Shown: piece by piece, positions 1 to 7,900 of the stretch
Layout of the letters: each line of letters opens with the position of its first letter
Position numbering within the stretch: position 1 is the stretch's first letter
Source: CAYMOV01 sp964392085
GTDB taxonomy: Bacteria; Oederibacteriota; Muellerivitia; Muellerivitales; Muellerivitaceae
Assembly: GCA_964392085.1 (NCBI GenBank)
Contig: CAYMOV010000017.1
Coordinates: forward strand, 1-41,292
Reading direction: 5' to 3'
Length of the DNA stretch: 41,292 nt
The notes under the pieces: generated by a model
Told to the model about the DNA's origin: nothing
The model's database searches: none
What the model saw: the letters and a program-made list of their open reading frames with translations, nothing else
Program-made: the position numbers and the translations under genes

Positions 1-127
1 CCGAGATGTTGCCCTCGGTGGAGGCCACGATGATGGTCTTGCCGGACGCGGAGGGACCGTATTCCTTCGACAGGTCCACCTTGATGGTGAGGATGTTGCC
101 TTCGACCTTCAGTTCGACGTTTTTCAT
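1..127 (-). CDS. Short conserved protein of unknown function (C-terminus cut by window edge)
   Basis: The ATG at 125-127 opens a frame that runs off the left edge, giving 42 complete codons beginning MKNVELKVEGNILTIKVDLS. A purine-rich stretch (AAGGTGGGATGAG) directly precedes the ATG and can serve as ribosome binding site. The visible part alternates hydrophobic and charged residues, as in a small beta-sheet protein, and includes GPSASGKTIIVAST. This resembles a Walker A loop only superficially: it lacks the GxxxxGK[ST] spacing, so I do not call it an ATPase. I recall short proteins of this type recurring across unrelated bacteria with no assigned role. Function unknown. Confidence 0.7.
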   Translation of the reverse strand, partial: MKNVELKVEGNILTIKVDLSKEYGPSASGKTIIVASTEGNIS

Positions 128-189
128 CTCATCCCACCTTCACAGGATTATTCTGGTCTGGGTTGATGCCCTCTAAGGAGGCAGCCACC

Positions 190-699
190 TCAGACAAAAC
201 CGATGCGTTTGCCGCCCTTTTCAGGAGCCGCCATCAACCGTTTGATCTCCGCGAAGACCATCTCGAATTGGGCGTCGTGTGTCCCAGATTTTCGTTCCAA
301 GGATTCCAAGCGGCGAGCCAATTCCTTGTGGGTCGACAAGACCTCACGCAAACGGACGAAAGCGCGCATTATTTCGATGTTCACGCGGATCGCTTTTCGG
401 CTCCTTAACACGGACGAGAGCATCGCGACGCCCTGTTCAGAAAAAGCGTAAGGTGCCGCCCTACGGGAACCGCCCCATCTTGAAATCACAGTTTGTGATT
501 TCAAGATTTTAAGCTCTGATGGGTCCAATTGAAACATGAAGTCGGGCGGAAACCTGCTGAAATTACGTTTGACCGCCTGGACCAAGGCCCTGTTTTCAAC
601 CCCGTAAAGGTCGGCAAGGTCCGGACTCAACATGACCTTCATGCCCCTGAGAGTCCTGATCTTTCCTTCCAGGTGATGGGACAATACAGGAACCGCCAT
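190..699 (-). CDS. ORF6N-domain protein
   Basis: The protein carries the ORF6N domain over roughly its first 95 residues: an RTLRGMKVMLSPDLADLYGV segment, then NFSRFPPDFMFQL, then PYAFSEQGVAMLSSVL. The remainder is a charged helix (LREVLSTHKELARRLESLER) likely to be a coiled coil. ORF6N proteins are found on phages, plasmids and in chromosomal accessory regions. The domain is thought to bind DNA, but the biological role is not established. The ATG at 697-699 is preferred because GGGGGG lies just upstream; an in-frame ATG at 711 would add four residues (MGGF). The coding region contains a perfect 14-bp inverted repeat (477-507). No neighbour suggests a prophage, so this may be a relic or a stand-alone regulator. 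Confidence 0.85.
   Translation of the reverse strand: MAVPVLSHHLEGKIRTLRGMKVMLSPDLADLYGVENRALVQAVKRNFSRFPPDFMFQLDPSELKILKSQTVISRWGGSRRAAPYAFSEQGVAMLSSVLRSRKAIRVNIEIMRAFVRLREVLSTHKELARRLESLERKSGTHDAQFEMVFAEIKRLMAAPEKGGKRIGFV
477..507. repeat. Perfect 14-bp inverted repeat inside the ORF6N gene
   Basis: The arms are ATCTTGAAATCACA at 477-490 and its exact complement at 494-507, separated by GTT. It codes for part of ILKSQTVISRW within the conserved ORF6N core, so it is not an insertion that breaks the gene. A transcript would form a 14-bp hairpin with a 3-nt loop. Confidence 0.85.
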
Positions 700-748
700 G
701 AACCCCCCCATGAGTAAACCGGTTCCCTCTTCCGGTTGTTGGATCTAT

Positions 749-1441
749 TTACTTCCGCGTCCCCACCAAGGATACCGCTATGCCCATGGTGCGGTTCTCG
801 ATTCCCACATCCTTAAAGGCGCACTTTTCCATGAGGGCCTTGAATTCCTGCACGCTGAGGAAGTTCTTGGCGGAGGTCGGCAGGTACTCGTAGGCCGCCG
901 GGTCCTTGGAGATGGCCCCGCCCACCCGGGTCACCACATACTTCATGTAAAGGCCGTAAAACAGGTTGAGGAACCCGCCCTGGGGCTTGAAGAACTCCAG
1001 CACCACCAGCTTGCCGCCGGGTTTCAGGATCCGGGCGATTTCCTTGAGGCCCGCCTCGGTATTGTCCAGGTTCCTCACCCCGAATCCGCACATCACGGCA
1101 TCGAAGGACATGTCGAGGAAGGGCATCTTGAGGGCGTCGGCTTCCACGAAGGTCACCCGTGCCGGGTTACCCCGGGTCTTGCCCTTGGCCAGCTTCAGCA
1201 TCTCGGAGGAGAAGTCCACCATCACCACCTTGCAGTCCATGTCGTCGGTGACCATGGCCAGGGTGAAGTCCCCGGTGCCCGCGCAGAGGTCCAGGACCTG
1301 CTTGGGTTTGAACCCGTCCCGCAGGAGCTGTTTCACCGAATCCTTGCGCCACTGCTTGTCCTTGCCCATGGAAAGCTTCTGGTTCACCTGGTCGTACGTC
1401 CCCGCGATGCGGGAGAACATCTTCTTGATCTGTTCGCTCAC
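749..1441 (-). CDS. ubiE: UbiE/MenG family demethylmenaquinone (or ubiquinone precursor) C-methyltransferase
   Basis: Class I SAM-dependent methyltransferase of the UbiE/MenG family, about 230 residues, the normal length. It shows the family N-terminus IKKMFSRIAGTYDQVNQKLS, the SAM-binding motif VLDLCAGTGD at residues 49-58, and the family segments MPFLDMSFDAV and FGVRNLDN (about 120-127). The family methylates the quinone ring in the last step of menaquinone synthesis or an intermediate step of ubiquinone synthesis. The adjacent UbiD-family decarboxylase fits quinone biosynthesis. The GTG at 1439-1441 is chosen because AAGGGA sits about 7 nt upstream. An upstream in-frame start at 1510 adds residues unlike the family that read through a dispersed repeat. 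Which quinone is made cannot be settled from this window. Confidence 0.93.
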   Translation of the reverse strand: MSEQIKKMFSRIAGTYDQVNQKLSMGKDKQWRKDSVKQLLRDGFKPKQVLDLCAGTGDFTLAMVTDDMDCKVVMVDFSSEMLKLAKGKTRGNPARVTFVEADALKMPFLDMSFDAVMCGFGVRNLDNTEAGLKEIARILKPGGKLVVLEFFKPQGGFLNLFYGLYMKYVVTRVGGAISKDPAAYEYLPTSAKNFLSVQEFKALMEKCAFKDVGIENRTMGIAVSLVGTRK

Positions 1442-1479
1442 GAAAATTCCCTTCGTTCGAAGTGTTGAAGCGAGGCATT

Positions 1480-1641
1480 TTGAACCACGGGGAAAACGTC
1501 CCGCGCTCAATCAACCTTCTAATGCCTGCGGGACAGTCCCGCCTTCCATATCATGGAAAGCGGGCGGGACGGATTTCACGGGGACGACAAAGCTTTGATT
1601 AAAGCTTACTTTTCCGTGCCCTCCGTGACCTCCGTGGTGAA
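1480..1641. repeat. Intergenic inverted repeat, TTGAACCACGG family
   Basis: The left end reads TTGAACCACGGGGAAAACG and the right end contains CCTCCGTGACCTCCGTGGTG, its imperfect complement. Between them lie nested palindromes (GCGGGACAGTCCCGC near 1528 and a related GCGGGCGGGAC). The same end sequences occur at 14268-14364 and 27952-28035. The stretch fills the gap between the UbiD-family gene and ubiE and has no coding potential of its own. Confidence 0.65.
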
Positions 1642-1646
1642 ACGGT

Positions 1647-3098
1647 TTAAATCAGTTTGAACTTCTTTAGGATCTGCTCGGCCTTTTGCTCGGCTTCAGG
1701 GGTCATGAACAGCTCGTCGGGCCACTCCCGGTCGAAACCCTCTTCCTTCCACTTGCGGGTGGCGTCGAGGCCCATCTTGCCGCCCCAGCCCCAGGCCACG
1801 GAGGCGTGGTCCAGCACGTCCACCGGGCCGTCCACGATCACCACGTCCCGCTTCGGGTCGAGGCAGTTCCCCACCCGCCAGAGCACCTGGCGGTAGTCGT
1901 GCACGTCGGTGTCCTTGTCCACGATGATGATCATCTTGGACAACATCATCTGGCCCAGGCCCCAGAGGGCGTACATCACCTTACGGGCGTGGTGCGGGTA
2001 CTGCTTGTCGATCGACACCAGGGCGAGGTTGTGGAAGATGCCGTCCACCGGCAGGTCCATGTCCACCACCTCGGGCAGGACCTTACGGAGGATCGGGAGG
2101 AACAGCCTCTCCGTGGCCTTGCCCAGGTAGCCGTCCTCCTGGGGGGGCTTGCCCACAATGGTGGCGGGATAGATGGGGTTCTTGCGGCGCGTCACGCAGG
2201 TCACGTGGAAGACCGGGTATAGGTCCGCCAGGCTGTAGTAACCCGTATGGTCCCCAAAGGGCCCCTCGAGCCGGCGCTCGCCCGGCTCCACATAACCCTC
2301 GATCACGAAATCCGCGTCGGCGTTGACCGATAGGCCGATCGTCTTGCATTTCACCAATTCCACCGGCTTCTTGCGGAGAAAACCCGTGAAGAGGAGTTCG
2401 TCCACCCCATCGGGCAAGGGCGCGGTGGCGGCGTAGGTGAGGGCGGGGTCGCCCCCGAGGACCACGGCGACTTCCAGCCGCTTCCCCGCCTTTTCCGCCT
2501 TACGGTGGTGGGCGGCGCCGTGGTGGTGCACCTGCCAATGCATCCCAGTGGTCTTTTTGTCGAAGACCTGGACCCGGTACATTCCGATATTGCGGTCGCC
2601 GTTTTCGGGGTCATGGGTGTAGACGAGCGGCAGGGTGATGAAAGGGCCTCCATCCTGGGGCCAGCAGGTGAGGACCGGAAGCTTGGTGAGGTCCGGCTCG
2701 GTCTCCACCACTTCCTGGCAGGCGCCCCTGGACACCTCCACCGGGGGGAACTTCGCGATATCCGCGAGTTTGGGCAGCATCTTGAGCTTATCAAGCAGCC
2801 CTCCCGTAGGGGGCTTCATCTCCAGGAGCTCACCGATTTCCTTGGCGCGTTCCTCCAGGTCCTCGACCCCGAGGGCCAGGCTCATGCGCTTGTAGGATCC
2901 GAAGGCGTTGATGAGGACCGGGAACTCGGACCCCTTGGGCTTCTCGAAAAGGAGTGCCTTGCCCCCGCCGGGCGACTTGGAGACCCGGTCGGTGATGGCG
3001 GTGATCTCGAGCTTAGGGTCCACCTCGTCCTTGATCCGGACCAGTTCCCCCCGTTTCTCGAGGAGTTTGACGAAATCGGCGAGCGAGTCGAAGGCCAT
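1647..3098 (-). CDS. ubiD: UbiD family decarboxylase, probable quinone-biosynthesis role
   Basis: A 483-residue UbiD-family (de)carboxylase, typical length. UbiD enzymes use prenylated FMN to decarboxylate aromatic or alpha,beta-unsaturated acids. Diagnostic segments are NIGMYRVQVFD and MHWQVHHHGAAHHR (cofactor and metal region, about 170-200), the acidic catalytic stretch ending in LEGPFGDHTGYYS (about 280), and IYPATIVGKPPQEDGYLGKA. The next gene downstream is ubiE, which suggests a decarboxylation step in menaquinone or ubiquinone synthesis. No prenyl-FMN synthase (UbiX) is seen nearby, so the cofactor must be supplied from elsewhere in the genome. Other UbiD substrates cannot be excluded. 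The ATG at 3098 matches the family N-terminus (SLADFVKLLEKRGELVRI). Confidence 0.92.
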   Translation of the reverse strand: MAFDSLADFVKLLEKRGELVRIKDEVDPKLEITAITDRVSKSPGGGKALLFEKPKGSEFPVLINAFGSYKRMSLALGVEDLEERAKEIGELLEMKPPTGGLLDKLKMLPKLADIAKFPPVEVSRGACQEVVETEPDLTKLPVLTCWPQDGGPFITLPLVYTHDPENGDRNIGMYRVQVFDKKTTGMHWQVHHHGAAHHRKAEKAGKRLEVAVVLGGDPALTYAATAPLPDGVDELLFTGFLRKKPVELVKCKTIGLSVNADADFVIEGYVEPGERRLEGPFGDHTGYYSLADLYPVFHVTCVTRRKNPIYPATIVGKPPQEDGYLGKATERLFLPILRKVLPEVVDMDLPVDGIFHNLALVSIDKQYPHHARKVMYALWGLGQMMLSKMIIIVDKDTDVHDYRQVLWRVGNCLDPKRDVVIVDGPVDVLDHASVAWGWGGKMGLDATRKWKEEGFDREWPDELFMTPEAEQKAEQILKKFKLI

Positions 3099-3183
3099 GG
3101 GAATCCCTGGGAAGAAATCGGCCGGAGCCGGAAAGAGGCCGTATTTTACGATAACCGGGGGGAAAAGGCAGGGGATAACGACA

Positions 3184-3312
3184 GCCGTTGGCCGCTAGCC
3201 GCTGGCCGTTTGCTCTTAAAACCAAAGGATATACAGCGCTTGTGGATGATTCATCCACTTACCCGTTTTTTATCGCTTAAAAGCCAACGGCTAGCGGCTA
3301 GCGGCCAACGGC
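3184..3312. repeat. MITE-like element with terminal inverted repeats, GCCGTTGGCCGCTAGC family
   Basis: About 129 bp bounded by inverted arms of about 36 bp. The left arm starts GCCGTTGGCCGCTAGCCGCT at 3184. The right arm, read on the other strand, begins with the same 20 bases, and the arms agree at roughly 33 of 37 positions. The centre is unrelated, AT-richer sequence. The right arm overlaps the last codons of the membrane-protein gene ending at 3298. Related sequence occurs at 10884-10974 and 15441-15499. No transposase is visible, so if it is mobile it depends on functions elsewhere. Confidence 0.8.
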
Positions 3313-3867
3313 AGTTTTTTGCATTCTCCAACTCGCCACTACCCACAACAACCCGCCCAGGGATCCCACCGGCAAGAGCGTCACTCCCGGCTCCACGAAG
3401 GCCCATTGGACGAACAGCGCGTAGGCGCAGGCCCACCCCACGGCCACCAGGAATTGCTGGGTCCGGGCCGCGCCGGTTTGCCGGAAAGCCAGGACCGTCC
3501 CCGCCATGGTGAACCCCACCCCGAAGAGGTGGAGGTACGCCATGTGCTTGACCATCATCTCGGCGTCGCCGCCGCCCCGGGTCAGGAGCGCCAGCCAAAC
3601 GAAACACCAGACGAGCAGCCAAAGGTTCGCCAAGAAAGCCAGGGTCCTCGCGAGAAAGGACGACCAGGGTTTGGGTGAGGTCGGGGAATACCCATAGAAG
3701 ATCTCAGACCAGGCCGCCAGGAAGGGGAACCCGTAAAGGGGCAGGAGCACCGCGAGGCTCGCGGGCGAGGCGAACCAAGCGGACCTCAAGGGTTCCTGGG
3801 ACAGGGAGCCGAGTGACGCCAGGAGCAGGAGGGTGCCGACCCGCCTGGTCCATTCCCAGGGGTTCAT
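3298..3867 (-). CDS. Membrane protein of unknown function
   Basis: A 189-residue protein with about five hydrophobic segments (LLLLASLGSL; ASLAVLLPLYGFPFLAAW; FLANLWLLVWCFVWLALL; LHLFGVGFTMAGTVLAF; FLVAVGWACAYALFVQW, followed by a shorter GGLLWVVASW), so an inner-membrane protein. I recognise no family. Its ATG overlaps the truA stop by 4 nt (ATGA), implying translational coupling to truA. Its last residues (KTAVGR) and stop lie in the right arm of the dispersed inverted-repeat element at 3184-3312, so insertion of the repeat may have replaced the original C-terminus. No catalytic motif is apparent. Confidence 0.75.
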   Translation of the reverse strand: MNPWEWTRRVGTLLLLASLGSLSQEPLRSAWFASPASLAVLLPLYGFPFLAAWSEIFYGYSPTSPKPWSSFLARTLAFLANLWLLVWCFVWLALLTRGGGDAEMMVKHMAYLHLFGVGFTMAGTVLAFRQTGAARTQQFLVAVGWACAYALFVQWAFVEPGVTLLPVGSLGGLLWVVASWRMQKTAVGR

Positions 3868-4682
3868 TCGACGGGCTCCCCGCGGGGCTTGTTCTTGACC
3901 GGGGGGAACGCGGCGGGGTAATCCACCCGCACCAGGAAAAGCCCCGTCGGGGGCAGGGTCGGCCCCGCCAGTTTCCGGTCGCGCGCCCCCAGGATGCCGG
4001 GAATCGCCCCGGGGTCGACCTTCCCCAGCCCGACGTAAACCAGCGTGCCCGTCAGGATGCGGATCATCTGGTGGAGGAATGAGACGCCGTAATACTCCAA
4101 CAGGACGTTCGGGCCCTTTTTCGAGATCCGGATCCGTTTCAAGTCGCGGACCGGGTTCCGGTCACGGCCCGAGATGCCGCAGAACGAGGTGAAGTCGTGC
4201 CGGCCGACCAGATGCCGGGCGGCCTTCCGCATCTTCCCGAGGTCCAAAGGCCGCCGAAGGTGGTACACCCAATCCCGGTCGAAGACCGCGTAATCGTTCC
4301 GGTTGCGGATGACGTACCGGTAGAGTTTGGCCTTGGCGTGGTAGGTGGCGTGGAAATTCTTCGGGACGACCTGGGCCCGCGTCACCCGCAGTGCATGGGG
4401 CAGGACCTGGTTCAGGACCAGGCCCAACCGGGCGGGACCGAGTCGGGAGGTCGTGTTGAAATTGCAGGTCTGGCCCAGGGCATGGACCCCGGCGTCGGTG
4501 CGGCCCGCCACCAAAAGGGACACGGGATGCCCGCAGACCGCCGAAAGCTTTTCTTCCAGGACACCCTGGACCGTGGGCTTCCCGGGTTGGCGCTGCCAAC
4601 CCTTGAACGGCGTCCCGTCATAAGCGACCGTGAGCCGGAAATTCCGCTCGGGCCGGTTATTTGCGGGTGCCAAACGTTCCAC
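3864..4682 (-). CDS. truA: tRNA pseudouridine(38-40) synthase TruA
   Basis: TruA converts uridines 38-40 of the tRNA anticodon arm to pseudouridine. The family core is clear: LTVAYDGTPFKGWQRQPGKP near residue 17, the catalytic aspartate D63 in AGRTDAGVHALGQ, YRYVIRN, FTSFCG and FLHQMIRILTGTLV. At 272 residues the length is typical. The start is uncertain: the GTG at 4680-4682 lies within the end of the upstream DUF2723 gene (26-nt overlap), and a TTG three codons later has a better-placed AAGGGTGG. The stop overlaps the next gene by 4 nt, so the three genes read as one transcription unit. Confidence 0.96.
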   Translation of the reverse strand: MERLAPANNRPERNFRLTVAYDGTPFKGWQRQPGKPTVQGVLEEKLSAVCGHPVSLLVAGRTDAGVHALGQTCNFNTTSRLGPARLGLVLNQVLPHALRVTRAQVVPKNFHATYHAKAKLYRYVIRNRNDYAVFDRDWVYHLRRPLDLGKMRKAARHLVGRHDFTSFCGISGRDRNPVRDLKRIRISKKGPNVLLEYYGVSFLHQMIRILTGTLVYVGLGKVDPGAIPGILGARDRKLAGPTLPPTGLFLVRVDYPAAFPPVKNKPRGEPVE

Positions 4683-6948
4683 CCTTGGACAAGGCGTCGA
4701 CCAGGCTCAGGCCCTGTTGGGCGTCGGGGAGCTGGGGCGCGATTTGCTGCGCGGTCTGGAAGGCTTGGCGCGCGCCTTCCAGGTTGCCCCCCCCGAGCAT
4801 GGCCTGGCCCATCCGGACATAGCCGTAGGGGTTGTTGGGTTCAATCTCCAGGGCCTTCTGGGAAGCCGCCAAGGCCGCCGGGGCGTTTTGGAGGGCCAGG
4901 TAGGCGTCCGCCATCATGATGTAGATCCGGCCCCAGGTCTGGGGTTGGCGGTATTTGAGCGCGTTCTCAAAGCACCAAAGCGCCAAGACCGGCATGCGGT
5001 TGGAGTGGAAGAAATAGCCCGAGAAGTCCAGGCCGATCCCATAGGAATCCTTCATCACGTCCGTGTACTCGTCCCAATAGCCCCGGTCGGGCGGATCCAG
5101 GCTGCGGAGCCGGTACGAACCCCAGAGCAGGTTCATGCGTTCGGTGGTCAGGGGATAGCCCATCCCCTTAGTGTTGGTGATGCGCCACATGAACCCCTCG
5201 GGCATGGCGGGGTTTTGGTCCCGCATCCAGGGGGCCGTGAAGATGTTGGTGAAGTAGAAGGACTTCTCCTGGGCGTGGAACTTGATCATGTCCTGGACCA
5301 CGGTTTGGGGCCGGACATCCGGGCCCACGGGCACTTCCAGGAAAGGGTATTTCTCGAAGAGGGGATTCCGGTACCAGTCATAGGGGATCAACTGCATGGT
5401 CAGGCTGGCCACCTCGGGCCGCTTGCCCAGGACGTACTGGAAATACCAGAGCGGGAGGATGTCGATATCCCCGTTGCAGAGGATGACCCCGTTCCGGTCC
5501 ACGGAACGCAGCATATTCTGGCCGTAATCGTAGGCGCTGACGTACCGGCTTTGGTCGGTCCGTTGCCAATTGAGGGAAAGGGTGACCGAACCCATCGACA
5601 GGAGGACCGCCGCCACCACGGGCCGGGCCAAGGGCCCCGTGAAGGCCACCGTCAAGAATTCGCCCAGGGCCGCCAACCCCGCCGCCGCGAAGAAGGCGAA
5701 GCTCATGTAGATCGGGGTGAAGAAGTTGTCCAGGGTCCACTGGTAACCCTCCGCCGGGTTATTGAAGATCATGATGCCGGTGAAGAGCAGGACCGCCACC
5801 ATGCCGAAACCCAGGGCCAGGGTCCGGCGCCGGTTCCACATCCAGACCACGCCGGCGACGGCCAGGAAAAACACGACATAGCTGAACAAGGACCCAAACT
5901 GGTCGTGAAACTCGAGCCAGAAACGCTTCAGGTTCCGGGTCAGGGTGGCCAAGGAACGGGGGTCGCCGATGTTGCTGTACCCCTTCCGGATCACGGTTTC
6001 CCACAGGCGGACCAAGTTCTCGGGGTTCCACCAGCTCACCACGGGGTGTTGGTGGGCCCGGATCGCGAGGAAAACGTAGGGGGTCAGTCCCAGGATCATG
6101 CCGCTCCCCGCCCGGACCACATCGACCGCCTCGAAGACCTGCAGCAGGAGGAACACCGACACGGGACCCAACCCGATGAGGAATGCCTTCCCGATCATCA
6201 TGATGAAATGGACGAGGGCGTTGCCTTGGTTGGGATCCACCGGGCCCGTCAGGAAGGCCACCGCGGAGACGAAAAAGAACGCGCCGAACATCAGGAGGGA
6301 GGTGGGCTTGAGGGCCTCATCCTTCAACGCGAGGGGTTCCACCCTGTTTTGGACCGTGAACAACAGCCAAAGGTAGGCCGGCACCAGGATGATGAGGTTG
6401 GGCCAATGGTTGGAAAGGCTCAAGCCGAGGAGGAAACCCACCATGATGAGGGACTTCGGGGCCCAGCCCCGGTGGGCCATGCGGAGCACGCAGATGAGGA
6501 TGGCCAGCGTCAGGAAGGTGTTCAGGGTGTAGATGCCGCCCTTGGCGCCCCCCGCCTGGAACCAGTGTTGGTAGGAAAAGGCGAAAAGGAGGGACCCGGC
6601 GAAAGCCGCCACGTCCCCCACCCAAAGGGGCGCCACTGTGGGGTCCGCGAGGCCCTTGCCCAGCGTTTCCCGGAGCACCCGCTTCAAAAGGACATAGAAC
6701 ATCGAGACCGAGATGGCGCCCATCCACATGGAGGCCAGGGTCACCCGGAACATCGGCTGGCCGAACGGGAACAGGATGTTGTTGAGCTTGCCCCAAAGGG
6801 CGTGGAGCGGGTAACCCGGGGAATGGCTGATGGTCAGTTGGGTGCAGACCAGGATCGTCTCACCCGAGTCGTTGATGTTGAAGGACGCGCAATGGGTCCG
6901 GAGATAAAGCTGGAACACCAGCAGGAAGAGGGCGTAGGGGATCCACAT
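4657..6948 (-). CDS. DUF2723 (TMEM260-like) multi-pass membrane protein with C-terminal TPR
   Basis: About 763 residues. The N-terminal half is a polytopic membrane region of at least ten hydrophobic segments carrying the DUF2723 signature: FNINDSGETILVCTQLTISH followed by SPGYPLHALWGKL, where the D..GE acidic pair sits in the first periplasmic loop as in GT-C glycosyltransferases. DUF2723 (PF11028) includes TMEM260, an O-mannosyltransferase, so transfer of a sugar from a lipid-linked donor is a reasonable inference, but the substrate is unknown. The last 100 residues contain TPR-like helices (DAYLALQNAPAALAASQKAL and the next repeat), probably for protein contact. The ATG at 6948 is preferred; a TTG at 6960 lies only 1 nt from GGAGG. 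It overlaps truA by 26 nt. Confidence 0.87.
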   Translation of the reverse strand: MWIPYALFLLVFQLYLRTHCASFNINDSGETILVCTQLTISHSPGYPLHALWGKLNNILFPFGQPMFRVTLASMWMGAISVSMFYVLLKRVLRETLGKGLADPTVAPLWVGDVAAFAGSLLFAFSYQHWFQAGGAKGGIYTLNTFLTLAILICVLRMAHRGWAPKSLIMVGFLLGLSLSNHWPNLIILVPAYLWLLFTVQNRVEPLALKDEALKPTSLLMFGAFFFVSAVAFLTGPVDPNQGNALVHFIMMIGKAFLIGLGPVSVFLLLQVFEAVDVVRAGSGMILGLTPYVFLAIRAHQHPVVSWWNPENLVRLWETVIRKGYSNIGDPRSLATLTRNLKRFWLEFHDQFGSLFSYVVFFLAVAGVVWMWNRRRTLALGFGMVAVLLFTGIMIFNNPAEGYQWTLDNFFTPIYMSFAFFAAAGLAALGEFLTVAFTGPLARPVVAAVLLSMGSVTLSLNWQRTDQSRYVSAYDYGQNMLRSVDRNGVILCNGDIDILPLWYFQYVLGKRPEVASLTMQLIPYDWYRNPLFEKYPFLEVPVGPDVRPQTVVQDMIKFHAQEKSFYFTNIFTAPWMRDQNPAMPEGFMWRITNTKGMGYPLTTERMNLLWGSYRLRSLDPPDRGYWDEYTDVMKDSYGIGLDFSGYFFHSNRMPVLALWCFENALKYRQPQTWGRIYIMMADAYLALQNAPAALAASQKALEIEPNNPYGYVRMGQAMLGGGNLEGARQAFQTAQQIAPQLPDAQQGLSLVDALSKGGTFGTRK

Positions 6949-7104
6949 AGGTTGACCCAAACCTCCGGTCGTGAGGGCTTCAGGTATTAACGTTCGGCTG
7001 ATCAGACCCCGGTGGGACCCAAGCCGGGGTCCCCAAGTTCCACGGGGCCCTTTCCGGGCCCCCGGGGAGGGCTATTGAACCACAGGATTCGCCCGGCCCC
7101 ATCC

Positions 7105-7138
7105 AAAAAAGAAGGGGGCGGCCGGACAGGCCGCCCCC
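7105..7138 (-). terminator. Rho-independent terminator after tpx
   Basis: On the minus strand a perfect 10-bp GC stem (GGGGGCGGCC and its complement, loop of 5 nt, 7114-7138) is followed by TTCTTTTTT. It lies 32 nt past the tpx stop, so tpx is probably the end of its transcript, and the DUF2723-truA group downstream must be started separately. Confidence 0.88.
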
Positions 7139-7170
7139 CAAATCACATTAATTCCAGGCCCTTCCGTCCC

Positions 7171-7683
7171 TCAGGCGTCGGCCTTCAAGGCCGCCAAGGC
7201 GGGGGCGTAATCGGGTTCCAAGGTGATCTCCGGCACGTATTGCACGTGCTTGAGGGTGCCGTCCTTCCCCACCACGAAGAGCGCGCGGGACTCGAGGCGC
7301 AGTTCCAGGATATGGGTGCCGAAGGCGTCCCCGAAGGACAGGTCTTTGTGGTCGGAAAGCGTGGTGATCGTCAGGCCCTCCGCGCCGCAAAAGCGGCCTT
7401 GGGCGAAAGGCAGGTCCGCCGTGACGGTCACGATGGCCGCCGAGGGGCCCAGGTTCTTCAGTTCCTGGTTGAACTTCTTGGTCTGGATCGCGCAGACCGG
7501 GGTGTCCAGCGAGGGCGCCACGGACAGCAGGAGGGTCTTTCCCCGGTAGGCGGCCTGGGTGACCGGTTGGAGTTGGTTGTTGAGCAGGGTGAAGCCGGGG
7601 GCCTTGTCCCCGACCTTGAGCCCGGGGCCCAAGAGGGTCAACGGGTTCCCCTGGAATGTGATGACGCCCTTACGTTCTTGCAT
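7171..7683 (-). CDS. tpx: Thiol peroxidase (Tpx, peroxiredoxin family)
   Basis: Atypical 2-Cys peroxiredoxin that reduces hydroperoxides using thioredoxin. At 170 residues it has the normal Tpx length. The peroxidatic cysteine is C64 in SVAPSLDTPVCAIQT (family motif P-S-[LI]-D-T-x-V-C). The resolving cysteine is C99 in GRFCGAEG. The 35-residue spacing is close to the 34 seen in E. coli Tpx (C61/C95). The N-terminus VITFQGNPLTLLG is characteristic. It is monocistronic by layout, with a strong terminator just downstream and a non-coding gap of more than 200 nt upstream. The upstream gap shows a 10-bp direct repeat (CCAGCATCGG on the plus strand at 7734 and 7774), but no confident promoter. Confidence 0.97.
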   Translation of the reverse strand: MQERKGVITFQGNPLTLLGPGLKVGDKAPGFTLLNNQLQPVTQAAYRGKTLLLSVAPSLDTPVCAIQTKKFNQELKNLGPSAAIVTVTADLPFAQGRFCGAEGLTITTLSDHKDLSFGDAFGTHILELRLESRALFVVGKDGTLKHVQYVPEITLEPDYAPALAALKADA

Positions 7684-7900
7684 GCGTTCCCCTTCGAAGT
7701 GGATTCAAGCGAGGGGCATGGCTTACCACAAAACCAGCATCGGTTACTAGTGGGGCTCATCCGCCATGAAAATCCAGCATCGGAAAAGCCCGAACTGAAC
7801 AATGTGACCTTTGGCAACAGGAAATGGAAAATTGACCGCAATGGCCGTTATCAATTCTCTATTTTCGATCGTTCGATTGCTCCAGCCGGAAGTAGTCCGG

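Noticed and set aside
1..127. P-loop NTPase based on GPSASGKT
   Set aside because: The spacing does not fit the Walker A pattern, and the visible part looks like a small beta protein.
1442..1510. 23-residue N-terminal extension of UbiE
   Set aside because: It overlaps a dispersed repeat and has no family match; the GTG at 1441 has a good ribosome binding site.
4630..6990. Long open frame of 786 codons on the plus strand
   Set aside because: It is the antisense of the DUF2723 gene. High GC removes stop codons from the complementary frame; the translation is rich in H, G, Q and E with no domain.
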